Source: Planctomycetaceae bacterium (GTDB lineage Bacteria > Planctomycetota > Planctomycetia > Planctomycetales > Planctomycetaceae). Taken from it: 6,263 bases of DNA. The notes beneath the pieces are model-generated. The model saw only the letters and a list, made by a program, of their open reading frames with translations, made no database searches and was not told where the DNA came from. The stretch's first letter is position 1; each line of letters starts with the position of its first letter. Positions 1 through 6,263 of this stretch are shown here, in pieces. Made by a program: the position numbers and the translations under genes. The DNA is taken from NCBI GenBank assembly GCA_003503535.1, contig DOCI01000113.1, positions 21,042-27,304 on the forward strand, written 5' to 3'.

Positions 1-48
1 GATAGCGGAGCTATCTGGGCTATTCATTCTCCTGATGAGCATGAGTAA
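1..48 (+). CDS. Possible C-terminal tail of a plus-strand gene entering from the left
   Basis: Frame 1 on the plus strand is open from the first base and reads DSGAIWAIHSPDEHE before a TAA at 46-48. This has the mixed composition expected of a real protein end, and a plus-strand gene here would converge on fxsA. Fifteen codons are too few to name a family. Two other readings are possible. Plus frame 2 is also open, with a hydrophobic tail ending in TGA at 53-55. The minus strand has an ATG at 40-42 whose frame stays open to the window edge. A perfect 6-bp inverted repeat (GATAGC, GGA loop, GCTATC) occupies 1-15 and may be chance within coding sequence. Confidence 0.3.
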   Translation, partial: DSGAIWAIHSPDEHE

Positions 49-66
49 TTATTGACGTCAACTCTC

Positions 67-87
67 GCCAGGCACAGCCTGACCTAC
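67..87 (-). repeat. REP-like element, copy 1 (GTAG plus hairpin)
   Basis: Read on the minus strand this is GTAG followed directly by GTCAGGC-TGT-GCCTGGC. The result is a seven-pair stem, including one G-U pair, with a three-base loop. It starts nine bases after the fxsA stop codon. The first 15 bases are identical, in inverted orientation, to a second copy at 667-687. A GTAG tetranucleotide 5' of an imperfect hairpin is the hallmark of REP sequences handled by TnpA-REP (RAYT) transposases. No T-run follows the hairpin, so it is not a classic intrinsic terminator, though it could stabilise the fxsA 3' end. Confidence 0.55.
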
Positions 88-96
88 CGCTGAAAT

Positions 97-600
97 TCAT
101 TCAGACGTTTTCTTCGTAAATTCGACATCAATAATTTCGCGACCGGAAGTATCGTGTGTCGGACGGTTCGCCTGAGCCTGATCAAAAGAAGTCTGCTGTC
201 CAGTAGGTTGACCAGTCGCTTGCGTAAAGACTTTGAAACTTCCACTGCGAGTAAAATAAGTCTTCATTCGTGCCCTGAGCACACTGCGAAAAGGGGGGAA
301 GAGTAACAGAAAACCGACAATATCGGTCAGCACTCCCGGCGTGATTAACAGCGCACTGGCGATCAGAATCATCAGGCCGTCCATCAGCGAATCGGTCGGC
401 GGCTTCCCGGCATTCAACTCGGAATGAATCCGATTCCAGACTTCAAACCCCTGCTGCCGGGCGAGGATCGTTCCGACGATGCCCGTGACAATAATCAGAC
501 AAATCGTCGTCACCCAGCCATGCATTTCACTCAGCTTGAGCAAAATGACCAGCTCGACAAAGGGAACCAATGTGAACAAAAGAAACAAACGCAAAAACAC
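97..600 (-). CDS. fxsA: FxsA-family inner-membrane protein
   Basis: This 167-residue protein belongs to the FxsA family of small cytoplasmic-membrane proteins. In E. coli overproduced FxsA relieves exclusion of phage T7 by the F plasmid; its normal role is unknown. Predicted membrane segments lie at about residues 2-21, 29-47 and 72-101. The last holds the family hallmark, with TPG at 87-89, TD at 92-93, G96 and a PPFR ending at 105. A polar Gln/Thr-rich tail (about 115-167) ends in an IIDVEF motif, which resembles the charged ending of many family members. The start is GTG at 600, with a GAGG Shine-Dalgarno at 609-612 eight bases upstream. The gene is bracketed by two inverted REP-like elements. 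It lies 202 bp downstream of ygfZ, so independent transcription is likely; TATAAA on the minus strand near 620-625 could be its -10 box but has no good -35. The family call is secure and the physiological role is not. Confidence 0.9.
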   Translation of the reverse strand: MFLRLFLLFTLVPFVELVILLKLSEMHGWVTTICLIIVTGIVGTILARQQGFEVWNRIHSELNAGKPPTDSLMDGLMILIASALLITPGVLTDIVGFLLLFPPFRSVLRARMKTYFTRSGSFKVFTQATGQPTGQQTSFDQAQANRPTHDTSGREIIDVEFTKKTSE

Positions 601-608
601 GAGAGGAA

Positions 609-612
609 CCTC
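609..612 (-). promoter_or_regulatory. Ribosome binding site of fxsA
   Basis: GAGG on the minus strand lies eight bases upstream of the GTG at 598-600. It supports this GTG as the start, because the protein then begins exactly at the first membrane helix, as in other FxsA proteins. Confidence 0.5.
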
Positions 613-666
613 AGTGAAAATTTATAAAATTGAACCGCCAGGACGCCAGGTTAAAGAGAAAAAGCT

Positions 667-687
667 GTAGGTCAGGCTGTGTCTGAC
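667..687 (+). repeat. REP-like element, copy 2 (GTAG plus hairpin)
   Basis: GTAG at 667-670 is followed directly by GTCAGGC-TGT-GTCTGAC, a seven-pair stem with one G-U pair and a three-base loop. Bases 667-681 match the reverse complement of 73-87 exactly. The two hairpins differ at a few arm positions, yet each still pairs throughout if G-U is allowed, which suggests the fold has been kept. It lies 67 bp upstream of the fxsA start, pointing away from the gene. Confidence 0.55.
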
Positions 688-718
688 AGAAATAATTATA
701 GACTTAAAAATAAATAGA

Positions 719-782
719 ACCACGGATGAACACAGATGATCACGGATCTTTATATCTGTGCTTATCCGTACCCATCCGTGGT
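719..782. repeat. 64-bp palindrome with arms of 10-bp CACGGATGAA-type units
   Basis: The ends are a perfect 10-bp inverted repeat, ACCACGGATG at 719-728 and CATCCGTGGT at 773-782, and imperfect pairing continues inward to a centre near 750/751. Each arm is also a tandem array with a 10-bp period. The left arm reads CACGGATGAA, CACAGATGAT, CACGGATC. The right arm, on the other strand, reads CACGGATGGG, TACGGATAAG, CACAGATATA. Similar CCACGGATGAACACGGATG sequences are, to my knowledge, scattered between genes in planctomycetes and some other bacteria. It lies 20 bp beyond the ygfZ stop. It could fold as a long RNA hairpin protecting or ending the ygfZ transcript, but lacks a T-tract typical of a terminator. 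Confidence 0.7.
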
Positions 783-802
783 AAAAAATATTATTGCCGA
801 AG

Positions 803-1786
803 TTATCTAACGCGAACGGGTATCATCTGACCGTTTATGTTAACGACAAGTTTCGTATCCGGTTCAGAGAATTCTCTGCGAACCCAGCCGATTGCAAGGA
901 TTTCGGACGTCTCTGAATTCTGAGCAGCTGAGGTGATCCCGCCGATGACTTTTGCTTCTGCTGATTCCTCTGCTGTCAAATTTGCTCCTATGAGTTGCTC
1001 TGGTTGGTTTGACGATTCTGGATTCTCACAGCGAAACCCTCGAATCAGTTTATTGACATGCCCGAGAGCATCGATTCGAGCAATCGGTTCCTGTCCCAGA
1101 TAGCAGCCTTTGGTGAACGAAATCGCCTGAGAAGTCCGGTCGATTTCCTGGGCGAGATTCTCCTCAGAAAAATCCTGTCCGAACCTGGGTAAACAACTGG
1201 CAATACGGACCAGTTCAAAATCCTCATTGGGACAAACAGAAATCTGCTGTTTTCCGAACCAGTCAATGATTTTCTGTCGGTCGCCGGCAGGAACTGAAAC
1301 CTGAAGAGCAGACTCGTTTAACCAGTCAACTTTGCGAACCGATCCTGTCAATTCTGAATGCTCAATCGGCTTCCAGTGATTGAAAGCCAGACTGTCGGCT
1401 CCTTCACAAAGTTCAGTCATAGTGTTCTCTGCTGTTTTGCCAGCCATCAAAAATAACGCTCGATCCGTTGTTGTATTTGATAGCTGCACATCTTCGGTGA
1501 TCAAGTAACGATCCAGATGTGGCAATAAAACTTCAGCCGCTCCGGGAACCGTATCAAGCAGGAGCCGATCTTCAGTTGCGAATACAAAGAGATGCCCCAG
1601 CGTCTTCCCCTTGATTGTCGGCACAAATGCTTCACACCCCATGCCGGGCTGCAGTTTTTTGATGTCATTCGTCGTAAATCCATGCAGAAACGTCGCTCGA
1701 TCGCGCCCTGTCAACGTGATCTCATCTCGATCACTCAGGTCAAAGGCAACGGTGTTCTGATTCAACTGGTCTAAAATATTGGGCAT
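803..1786 (-). CDS. ygfZ: YgfZ/GcvT-domain tetrahydrofolate-binding protein
   Basis: The 327-residue product belongs to the YgfZ (IBA57) family, which is related to the aminomethyltransferase GcvT. These cytoplasmic proteins bind tetrahydrofolate and help make or maintain some iron-sulfur enzymes, such as the tRNA methylthiotransferase MiaB in E. coli. The diagnostic KGCYLGQE motif is at residues 226-233, with the conserved cysteine at 228. It is preceded by the R194/P200/G203/D205 segment and NLAQEID (210-216). The N-terminal half has the usual folate-binding start, with FLHGFTTNDI at 33-42 and the GxLGHL-like GKTLGHLF around 60-67. The C-terminal barrel (about 245-327) is short and ends in VRVR. 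Length is normal for the family. The start is ATG at 1786, 30 residues before the first conserved block. No Shine-Dalgarno is visible. A perfect TTGACA lies about 80 bp upstream. The family assignment is strong; the specific client enzymes cannot be read from sequence. Confidence 0.93.
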   Translation of the reverse strand: MPNILDQLNQNTVAFDLSDRDEITLTGRDRATFLHGFTTNDIKKLQPGMGCEAFVPTIKGKTLGHLFVFATEDRLLLDTVPGAAEVLLPHLDRYLITEDVQLSNTTTDRALFLMAGKTAENTMTELCEGADSLAFNHWKPIEHSELTGSVRKVDWLNESALQVSVPAGDRQKIIDWFGKQQISVCPNEDFELVRIASCLPRFGQDFSEENLAQEIDRTSQAISFTKGCYLGQEPIARIDALGHVNKLIRGFRCENPESSNQPEQLIGANLTAEESAEAKVIGGITSAAQNSETSEILAIGWVRREFSEPDTKLVVNINGQMIPVRVR

Positions 1787-1842
1787 AAAGTGATCTATTA
1801 AATCTGTTTAGAGTGGTCCGGTTCGTAAAGTTTCTCATTGGG

Positions 1843-1871
1843 AATGTTTACGTTTGAGATGAGTTTGTCAA
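1843..1871 (-). promoter_or_regulatory. Putative sigma-70-type promoter of ygfZ
   Basis: On the minus strand a perfect TTGACA (-35) occupies 1866-1871. It is followed after 17 bases by AACATT (1843-1848), matching three of six -10 consensus bases. This predicts a leader of about 50 bases before the ATG at 1786. The -35 is convincing and the -10 is weak. Its position just after the uvrA-like stop suggests ygfZ can be transcribed on its own. Confidence 0.4.
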
Positions 1872-1895
1872 ATCGACTTCATATTAAGTGGATGA

Positions 1896-4334
1896 TCAGG
1901 CAGAAGCATTTTTAATAATCTCTCCACCCAGCTCGCCCGCACCCGGTCCCAGTTCGAGGTGCCAGTCTGCGGCTTGCAGCATGAGCGGATGGTGTTCGAC
2001 AACGATAATACTATTCCCGGCTGCCTGAATTTTTCGAAGAGCCTGAATGAACAGAGCGACATCTGCCCAATGCAATCCACTCGTCGGCTCGTCCAGAATG
2101 AACAAGCCTTCTGAGAATTCTTCGGACATCGCCCTGGCAAGTTTAACGCGTTGAGCCTCTCCACCCGAGAGCGTGCTGGCCGGTTGTCCCATTTTCAGGT
2201 AGCCAAGCCCGATCTCGACCAGTGGTTTTAATCCGACTGAAATCGATGTGATTTCCGACCAGAACTCCAGAGCTTCTTCGATTGTCATTTCCAGTAAATC
2301 GAACGGCGATTGTCCCCGATAGTTGACGGCCAGTGTCTGAGCATTGAATCGCTTACCCCGGCATTCCGGGCAAACCACTTCCGTTTGCGGCAGCAGGGAC
2401 ATTTTGAGACGGATTTCTCCCAATCCCTGACACCGCTCGCAGGTCCCGGCTGCCGAGTTGAAGGTGAAGCGTTTTTCCGAGAAGCCCCGGATTTTCGCCA
2501 GCCGCGTTTTCGCAAGTAGACGACGAATTTCTTCCCAGACTCCCGAATATGTCGCCGGGCAGGAGCGGGCTGAAGTTCCCGGCGGCGATTGATCGACCAC
2601 CTGCAACTTCCGAATCGTTCCCTCGATCTGCAGTTTCCCAAGTCCACGCTGGTAGACGCTCAATTTCTCTTTTGAAATCGCCTCTTTCAGTAACGGAGCC
2701 AGAGCATCAAGAATCAGAGAACTTTTACCAGACCCGCTCACGCCGGAGACGGTAATCAATTGCCCCAGTGGCAAGTCCAGTGAGACATTTTTCAGATTGT
2801 GAAGACAAACCTCTTCCAGACGGATTGTTCCAGAATTGGAAGCCGATTCGGTTTTATTCAGCAGCCTCTTTTCGAATTCGCCCTTTAAGGCTCGGGCCGT
2901 TGATGTCGAATGATGTTTTGATAAATCATCTGGAGACCCCGAATAGAGTATCTCGCCACCGTGAATGCCGCCACCGGGGCCAAACTCAATCAAATGGTCG
3001 GCTGCACGGATCGCATCGAGATGATGCTCCACACAGACGACCGTATTTCCGGTTTTCGTCAGATCGACCAGAATGGCAATCAGCTGAGCGGCATCGCGAG
3101 GATGCAATCCGGCTGTCGGCTCATCCAGAATAAAGCAACTTCCCTGCAATTGTGTCCCCAGACAGCGAGCAAGGCGTAACCGTTGAATCTCTCCGCCAGC
3201 AAGCGTGTCAGTTGTTCGATCCAGACTCAAATATCCGATCCCGAGATTCACCAGCGTCTGCAGTCGATGCTTCAACGGATCACAAAGTGACATCTGTACC
3301 GATTGTTTTCCGTCCTGCTGAGAGCTGGCAAACTCTTCGACCCAATGAATAGATCGTGTGATTGAATTCTTGAGTAAATCCGGCAAGCAAGTCGCTTGAA
3401 CTTGAACGTGCCGCGATACGGAATTGAGGCGTTCTCCCTGGCAGTCAGGACATCTTTTTTCTTTGAGCTGTCCCGTTCCTTCGCAAGTCGGACATGCCCC
3501 ATGCGGTGAATGCCAGCTGAATGAACGCGATTCCAGCGGAAGAAAACTCCGATTACAACTCGGACAATTCAAATCGCGATGAAACAGTTGCTCACTGACC
3601 TCACCTTGCTGATCAATCAGAGCCAGACAGGCTCCTTCACTTAGGCGAAGAACCTGTTCAACTGAATCCGTCAAACGCTGGTCGAGATCGGGTTTGATAA
3701 TCAATCGATCCACAACGACATCGATGGAATGCTGTTTGTTCTTATCGAGTGGCGGGCATTCTGAAATTTCAAGAACTTCACCATCAATTCTGGCTCGGAC
3801 AAAACCTTCCCGATTCATTCGTTCAAAAAGATCGCGATGTTCGCCTTTTCGATCCCGGACCAGGGGAGCAAGCAATTGAACTTTTGTTCGTTCGGGGTAA
3901 GCTGAAATTTGCTCGACAATTTGTTCAGGAGATTGAGCCTGAACGGGAACGTGGCAATCGGGACAATGCACGGTTCCAAATCGGGAGTAGATCAGTCGCA
4001 GGTAATCGAGCACTTCGGTCATCGTCGCGACGGTACTACGGGCACTGGCGACTGGTCGTTTCTGAGGCACCGAGATCACGGGCGACATCCCCAGAATCTC
4101 ATCGACATCCCCGCGGGGCAGGGCATCTAACATTTGACGCGATCGCCCAGAGAGTGTGCTTAAAAATCGATGCTGCCCTTCAGCAAACAGCGTTTCAAAT
4201 GCCAGTGAACTTTTGCCCGAACCACTCACGCCGGTAATAACAGTGAACTTGCTATGCGGTATCGTAACGTCAACACCGCGCAAATTATGGGTGCGGGCGT
4301 TTTTGATTTCGATTTGTTGAGAAGCGGTGATAAT
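1896..4334 (-). CDS. UvrA-type tandem ABC ATPase lacking the insertion domain, likely ATT start
   Basis: This is a paralogue or divergent form of UvrA, the damage-sensing ATPase of nucleotide excision repair. It has 812 residues from the proposed start, against about 940 for E. coli UvrA. NBD-I has Walker [10 protein letters not shown] (35-43). HCPDC follows at 123-127, then a UvrB-binding-like region (about 145-235, with [13 protein letters not shown] and VVVDR). A zinc module uses C257/C260/C281/C284. The ABC signature is LAGGEIQR (378-385) and Walker B is FILDEP (401-406). NBD-II has Walker [10 protein letters not shown] (531-539), DQSPPGT (581-587), a zinc module at C632/C635/C655/C658, LSGGEAQR (722-729) and LFILDEP (744-750). 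The insertion domain is missing: only about ten residues separate C284 from C295xxC298, where E. coli has over 100. The C-terminal tail is also short. In-frame [11 protein letters not shown] lies upstream of the only canonical start (TTG at 4283), so ATT at 4334 is proposed. Both ATPase sites look intact. The ATPase family is certain; a true excision-repair role is not. Confidence 0.9.
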   Translation of the reverse strand: MITASQQIEIKNARTHNLRGVDVTIPHSKFTVITGVSGSGKSSLAFETLFAEGQHRFLSTLSGRSRQMLDALPRGDVDEILGMSPVISVPQKRPVASARSTVATMTEVLDYLRLIYSRFGTVHCPDCHVPVQAQSPEQIVEQISAYPERTKVQLLAPLVRDRKGEHRDLFERMNREGFVRARIDGEVLEISECPPLDKNKQHSIDVVVDRLIIKPDLDQRLTDSVEQVLRLSEGACLALIDQQGEVSEQLFHRDLNCPSCNRSFLPLESRSFSWHSPHGACPTCEGTGQLKEKRCPDCQGERLNSVSRHVQVQATCLPDLLKNSITRSIHWVEEFASSQQDGKQSVQMSLCDPLKHRLQTLVNLGIGYLSLDRTTDTLAGGEIQRLRLARCLGTQLQGSCFILDEPTAGLHPRDAAQLIAILVDLTKTGNTVVCVEHHLDAIRAADHLIEFGPGGGIHGGEILYSGSPDDLSKHHSTSTARALKGEFEKRLLNKTESASNSGTIRLEEVCLHNLKNVSLDLPLGQLITVSGVSGSGKSSLILDALAPLLKEAISKEKLSVYQRGLGKLQIEGTIRKLQVVDQSPPGTSARSCPATYSGVWEEIRRLLAKTRLAKIRGFSEKRFTFNSAAGTCERCQGLGEIRLKMSLLPQTEVVCPECRGKRFNAQTLAVNYRGQSPFDLLEMTIEEALEFWSEITSISVGLKPLVEIGLGYLKMGQPASTLSGGEAQRVKLARAMSEEFSEGLFILDEPTSGLHWADVALFIQALRKIQAAGNSIIVVEHHPLMLQAADWHLELGPGAGELGGEIIKNASA

Positions 4335-4348
4335 GGTTAGGAATCCCT
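4332..4348 (-). promoter_or_regulatory. Proposed ATT start and weak Shine-Dalgarno of the uvrA-like gene
   Basis: The frame is open from a TAG at 4359-4361. Between that stop and TTG 4283 there is no ATG, GTG or TTG. ATT at 4332-4334 is preceded after nine bases by AGGGA (4344-4348), a usable Shine-Dalgarno. It would give an N-terminus beginning [13 protein letters not shown], the normal distance before the conserved UvrA RTHNL block. ATC at 4329-4331 is a less likely alternative. TTG 4283 would cut into the first strand of the ATPase fold. Confidence 0.5.
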
Positions 4349-4393
4349 GATATCTTTTCTACCCCGTGTCCGGTTGTGACACAGTCAGACAAA

Positions 4394-4402
4394 ATTATAT
4401 CA
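4394..4402 (-). promoter_or_regulatory. Extended -10 promoter of the uvrA-like gene
   Basis: The minus strand reads TGATATAAT, a perfect TATAAT (4394-4399) with the TGN extension. Such boxes can work without a good -35, and none is seen 16-18 bases upstream. Transcription would begin near 4387, leaving about 53 bases of leader before ATT 4334. It lies in the 98-bp gap just after the pcm stop, supporting separate transcription of the uvrA-like gene. Confidence 0.45.
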
Positions 4403-4432
4403 GATTCTATTCCAACATTTTATCGAAGTCGA

Positions 4433-5659
4433 TTACGGTCCCGCTTGCAGCACAATATCATCCAGGGCAACTTTTCCAACGGCTCCGTTCAAGCCGATTT
4501 GCACAATCGCTTCGCGAGCTTTTCCGGGAACGTTCACCCGGTGCTCAATTCGTCTCCAGTCGTCACTGACGGACCAGATACCAATGGAATCTGATCCTAA
4601 TGGGCGACGATCTTCATCGTAATAATGAATGATCATGCCGGGACGCTGATAGAATGTTTTTCCCGGTGTCCAGTCATCCAGCTTGAGATCGAGAGCGACA
4701 CGCAGCGATTTCACCTCGCGACCATCAATCGCAAATCCCTGTAACATCTGTGCAATCTCGCCCGGAGCGGAGCTTTCAATCTCCACGTAATAATCCCCAT
4801 CGGGAGCATTGCCTTTCATGCGAGTCAACCGGCGTTGATAATGAAAGCCATCCATAAATCCATCGCCGTTTTCATCAAGTTCGAAACTTCCATTAATCAG
4901 TTCCGGTTTGGCAGGATTGGGAAGAACCCGGCGTTTTTCTTCGGAAATACCAGTCATCGGCACAAACAGAGTTGGCTGCAGAGGTTGAGAGACCAGTTTC
5001 CCATCGACTTTTTCCAAAAGATAAAACACCTGCTGATAGCGTTCCCCAAGAGGAATAATCATCTTGCCTCCCTCACGCAATTGCTCGATAAGCGGATTGG
5101 GAATACTTTCCGGAGAGCAGGTGACAATAATTTTATCGAAGGGAGCATGCTCGCTCCAGCCCTGAAATCCATCTCCAATTCGGGTGTGGACATTTCGATA
5201 TCGAAGTCGATCGAGAGTCGAAGCGGCTCGTCGTCCGAGAGGTTCGACAATTTCTATCGAATAGACTTCTTTCACAAGTGGCGATAGCACGGCTGCCTGA
5301 TATCCACTTCCCGTACCAATTTCAAGAACCTTGTCCGTCGGTTGAGGATCGAGAACTTCCGTCATGTAGGCGACGATGAATGGGGGAGAAATCGTCTGAC
5401 CATGACCGATGGAAAGGGCTTGATCGGTATAAGCCTGCTCGCGAACAGAACCTGGTACGAAAAGATGCCGCGGAGTTTGCCGGATCGCTTCAAGAACTCG
5501 CTTGTTCGTAATGCCCTCTTTTTCAACGTATTCTCTGGTCAGATAATCCCGCTGAGCTTCATACGGATCAGCTGCCTGAAGCGATATCACGGGGAGCAGA
5601 CCCAATGCCAGAAAAAAACAGGCCAGAAAACTGCGAATATTCTTGAAGTCCGTTACCAT
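4433..5659 (-). CDS. pcm: Exported protein-L-isoaspartate O-methyltransferase with C-terminal accessory domain
   Basis: The product has 408 residues, about twice the usual length of this family (about 210). Protein-L-isoaspartate O-methyltransferase uses S-adenosylmethionine to methylate isoaspartyl residues in aged proteins so that they revert to aspartate. A signal peptide is clear, with K6 and R9, a hydrophobic core at 11-27 and likely cleavage after LQA at 29. The catalytic domain (about 33-240) has PRHLFVP (63-69), the [17 protein letters not shown] block (77-93), SAM-binding motif [10 protein letters not shown] (113-121), GDGFQGW (162-168), [10 protein letters not shown] (174-183) and [12 protein letters not shown] (194-205). 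From about 254 a second domain opens with NGSFE (256-260) and a calcium-loop-like DENGDGFMD (262-270). It resembles jelly-roll carbohydrate-binding-like modules, though I cannot assign a ligand. The start is ATG at 5659, with AGG nine bases upstream; it places the signal peptide at the N-terminus. The family is secure; periplasmic or surface function is inferred. Confidence 0.92.
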   Translation of the reverse strand: MVTDFKNIRSFLACFFLALGLLPVISLQAADPYEAQRDYLTREYVEKEGITNKRVLEAIRQTPRHLFVPGSVREQAYTDQALSIGHGQTISPPFIVAYMTEVLDPQPTDKVLEIGTGSGYQAAVLSPLVKEVYSIEIVEPLGRRAASTLDRLRYRNVHTRIGDGFQGWSEHAPFDKIIVTCSPESIPNPLIEQLREGGKMIIPLGERYQQVFYLLEKVDGKLVSQPLQPTLFVPMTGISEEKRRVLPNPAKPELINGSFELDENGDGFMDGFHYQRRLTRMKGNAPDGDYYVEIESSAPGEIAQMLQGFAIDGREVKSLRVALDLKLDDWTPGKTFYQRPGMIIHYYDEDRRPLGSDSIGIWSVSDDWRRIEHRVNVPGKAREAIVQIGLNGAVGKVALDDIVLQAGP

Positions 5660-5689
5660 CTTATTGAACCTGCTTGAATGATGAGCGTT

Positions 5690-5706
5690 ATCAATAGAAA
5701 ATTGAT
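5690..5706. promoter_or_regulatory. Operator-like inverted repeat in the divergent spacer
   Basis: ATCAAT-AGAAA-ATTGAT is a perfect 6-bp dyad with a five-base centre, lying 31 bp upstream of the pcm start and 77 bp before the plus-strand gene. Its position suits a regulator of either gene, but AT-rich dyads of this size also occur by chance. Confidence 0.25.
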
Positions 5707-5727
5707 GATGTGATCAAAGAGAAAAAG

Positions 5728-5771
5728 CCTGTATTAATCGGACAGGTACTCCGATTCGTTTTTTATCGAAT
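5728..5771 (+). promoter_or_regulatory. Terminator/attenuator-like hairpin cluster before the plus-strand gene
   Basis: A perfect 7-bp stem, AATCGGA (5736-5742) with TCCGATT (5750-5756), is followed by CG and six Ts (5759-5764), like an intrinsic terminator for a plus-strand transcript. Two other stems share its bases: CCTGT/ACAGG (5728-5732 with 5742-5746) and ATTCG/CGAAT (5754-5758 with 5767-5771). Mutually exclusive stems in a leader are typical of attenuators. The stems are short and moderately AT-rich, no aptamer or leader peptide is recognisable, and no gene upstream on this strand needs a terminator. Confidence 0.3.
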
Positions 5772-5782
5772 TTCCGTAAGTA

Positions 5783-6263
5783 ATGACACAGCAAAATCTC
5801 AGTTCGCCCAATTCCCAGTACGACAATCTGAATCCTGACCGGATTCTGGAGACGATTTCGCAGTTGCACAGAAGGATTCAGGAGCGATTCCCAGCTGCTG
5901 GACTGGCCGATGTCTGCAACGAATTGCACATAATTACGCGGGATGCTCGCAAAACCGCTCAGGCAATTGCCCGTCCGATGTGGGGACTGCGGATATTCAC
6001 GTATGTCATCATATTAGCAATAATCTTCGTTGCTGGATTTGGATTCAGCTATCTCGAATGGCAGGCGGATCGACCCGATGCGTCTGAAATCATCACATTG
6101 ATGGAAGCAGGAATCAACGATGTCATTTTGATTGGGGCTGCAATATTCTTTTTGATTACCATCGAAAACCGCATGAAAAGACAGCGGGCTTTGACCGCCA
6201 TTCATCGACTGCGATCGGTCGCGCACATTATCGACATGCACCAACTGACCAAAGATCCCGAAC
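5783..6263 (+). CDS. Unrecognised two-helix membrane protein, 5' part only
   Basis: The frame is open from ATG 5783 to the window edge (160 codons). An in-frame TAA at 5777-5779 makes this ATG the earliest start. No good Shine-Dalgarno is present. The N-terminal about 64 residues are polar, beginning [12 protein letters not shown], with a probably helical stretch. Two hydrophobic helices follow at about 68-91 and 111-127, separated by an acidic loop (about 92-110). A basic stretch, [10 protein letters not shown] (128-137), then leads into an amphipathic segment, [19 protein letters not shown], ending at 159. The distribution of positive charge suggests both ends are cytoplasmic. The last segment, with its regular His/Arg/Asp residues, looks like a conserved soluble region, and I have an impression that similar segments occur in uncharacterised bacterial membrane proteins. 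I do not recognise a named family. The gene is divergent from pcm and may share its control region. Confidence 0.75.
   Translation, partial: MTQQNLSSPNSQYDNLNPDRILETISQLHRRIQERFPAAGLADVCNELHIITRDARKTAQAIARPMWGLRIFTYVIILAIIFVAGFGFSYLEWQADRPDASEIITLMEAGINDVILIGAAIFFLITIENRMKRQRALTAIHRLRSVAHIIDMHQLTKDPE

Noticed and set aside
97..600. fxsA as part of a phage-defence island
   Set aside because: The T7/F-exclusion effect is an overproduction phenotype in E. coli; no neighbouring defence genes are present.
719..782. CRISPR array
   Set aside because: The units are about 10 bp with no unique spacers and are arranged as an inverted repeat, so they do not have CRISPR architecture.
3749..4237. 162-codon open frame on the plus strand, and similar ones at 2768-3133 and 4835-5287
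   Set aside because: They lie wholly antisense to the uvrA-like and pcm coding regions, show no recognisable domain, and are explained by codon structure of the real genes.
4366..4382. GTGTC-CGGTTGT-GACAC stem as a pcm terminator
   Set aside because: The stem is only 5 bp and no T-tract follows it in the direction of transcription.
4359..4382. GTG at 4380-4382 as the uvrA-like start with readthrough of TAG 4359-4361
   Set aside because: It is in frame but separated by the stop, lies almost at the predicted transcription start, and would add residues unlike any UvrA N-terminus; ATT 4334 is simpler.
803..5659. Four-gene repair operon
   Set aside because: Gaps of 98-202 bp, repeat insertions and internal promoter-like sequences argue against a single transcription unit.
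5714..5929. 71-codon minus-strand frame, and another at 6014-6244
   Set aside because: Both overlap the plus-strand membrane-protein gene, whose two clean hydrophobic helices make it the better reading; neither minus frame has recognisable features.

Overview
The window reads as ordinary chromosomal DNA of a planctomycete-like bacterium, possibly a Gimesia/Rubinisphaera-type member of the Planctomycetales. This assignment is inference from several weak signs. The base composition looks close to balanced. Shine-Dalgarno sites are weak or absent. An exported enzyme carries an added C-terminal NGSFE/DxNxDG-type domain. The spacers hold CCACGGATGAACAC-type and GTAGGTCAGGC-type dispersed repeats. 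No marker gene fixes the taxon.

Layout. Bases 1-48 may hold the last codons of a plus-strand gene. Four genes follow on the minus strand: an FxsA-family membrane protein (97-600), a YgfZ-type folate-binding protein linked to iron-sulfur enzyme maintenance (803-1786), a UvrA-type tandem ABC ATPase (1896-4334), and an exported protein-L-isoaspartate O-methyltransferase (4433-5659). Across a 123-bp divergent spacer, an unrecognised two-helix membrane protein starts on the plus strand (5783) and runs off the right edge. No gene-free stretch exceeds about 200 bp. There are no RNA genes, transposases or CRISPR arrays.

The four minus-strand genes are separated by 202, 109 and 98 bp. Plausible promoters precede ygfZ and the uvrA-like gene, so these look like separate transcription units rather than one operon. 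Three of the products have maintenance roles: iron-sulfur enzymes (YgfZ), DNA (UvrA-like) and damaged proteins (PCMT). That may be coincidence.

The points most worth a second look are these. (1) The UvrA-like gene has its conserved N-terminal motif upstream of every ATG, GTG or TTG in the open frame, pointing to an ATT start. (2) The same protein keeps a UvrB-binding domain but has lost essentially the whole insertion domain. (3) The PCMT is secreted and carries an extra domain. (4) Two REP-like GTAG-hairpin elements bracket fxsA in opposite orientation. (5) A 64-bp palindrome between fxsA and ygfZ has arms built of 10-bp units. (6) The pcm/hypothetical spacer holds an operator-like dyad and an attenuator-like set of competing hairpins. 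I see no multi-gene system that I would call undescribed.
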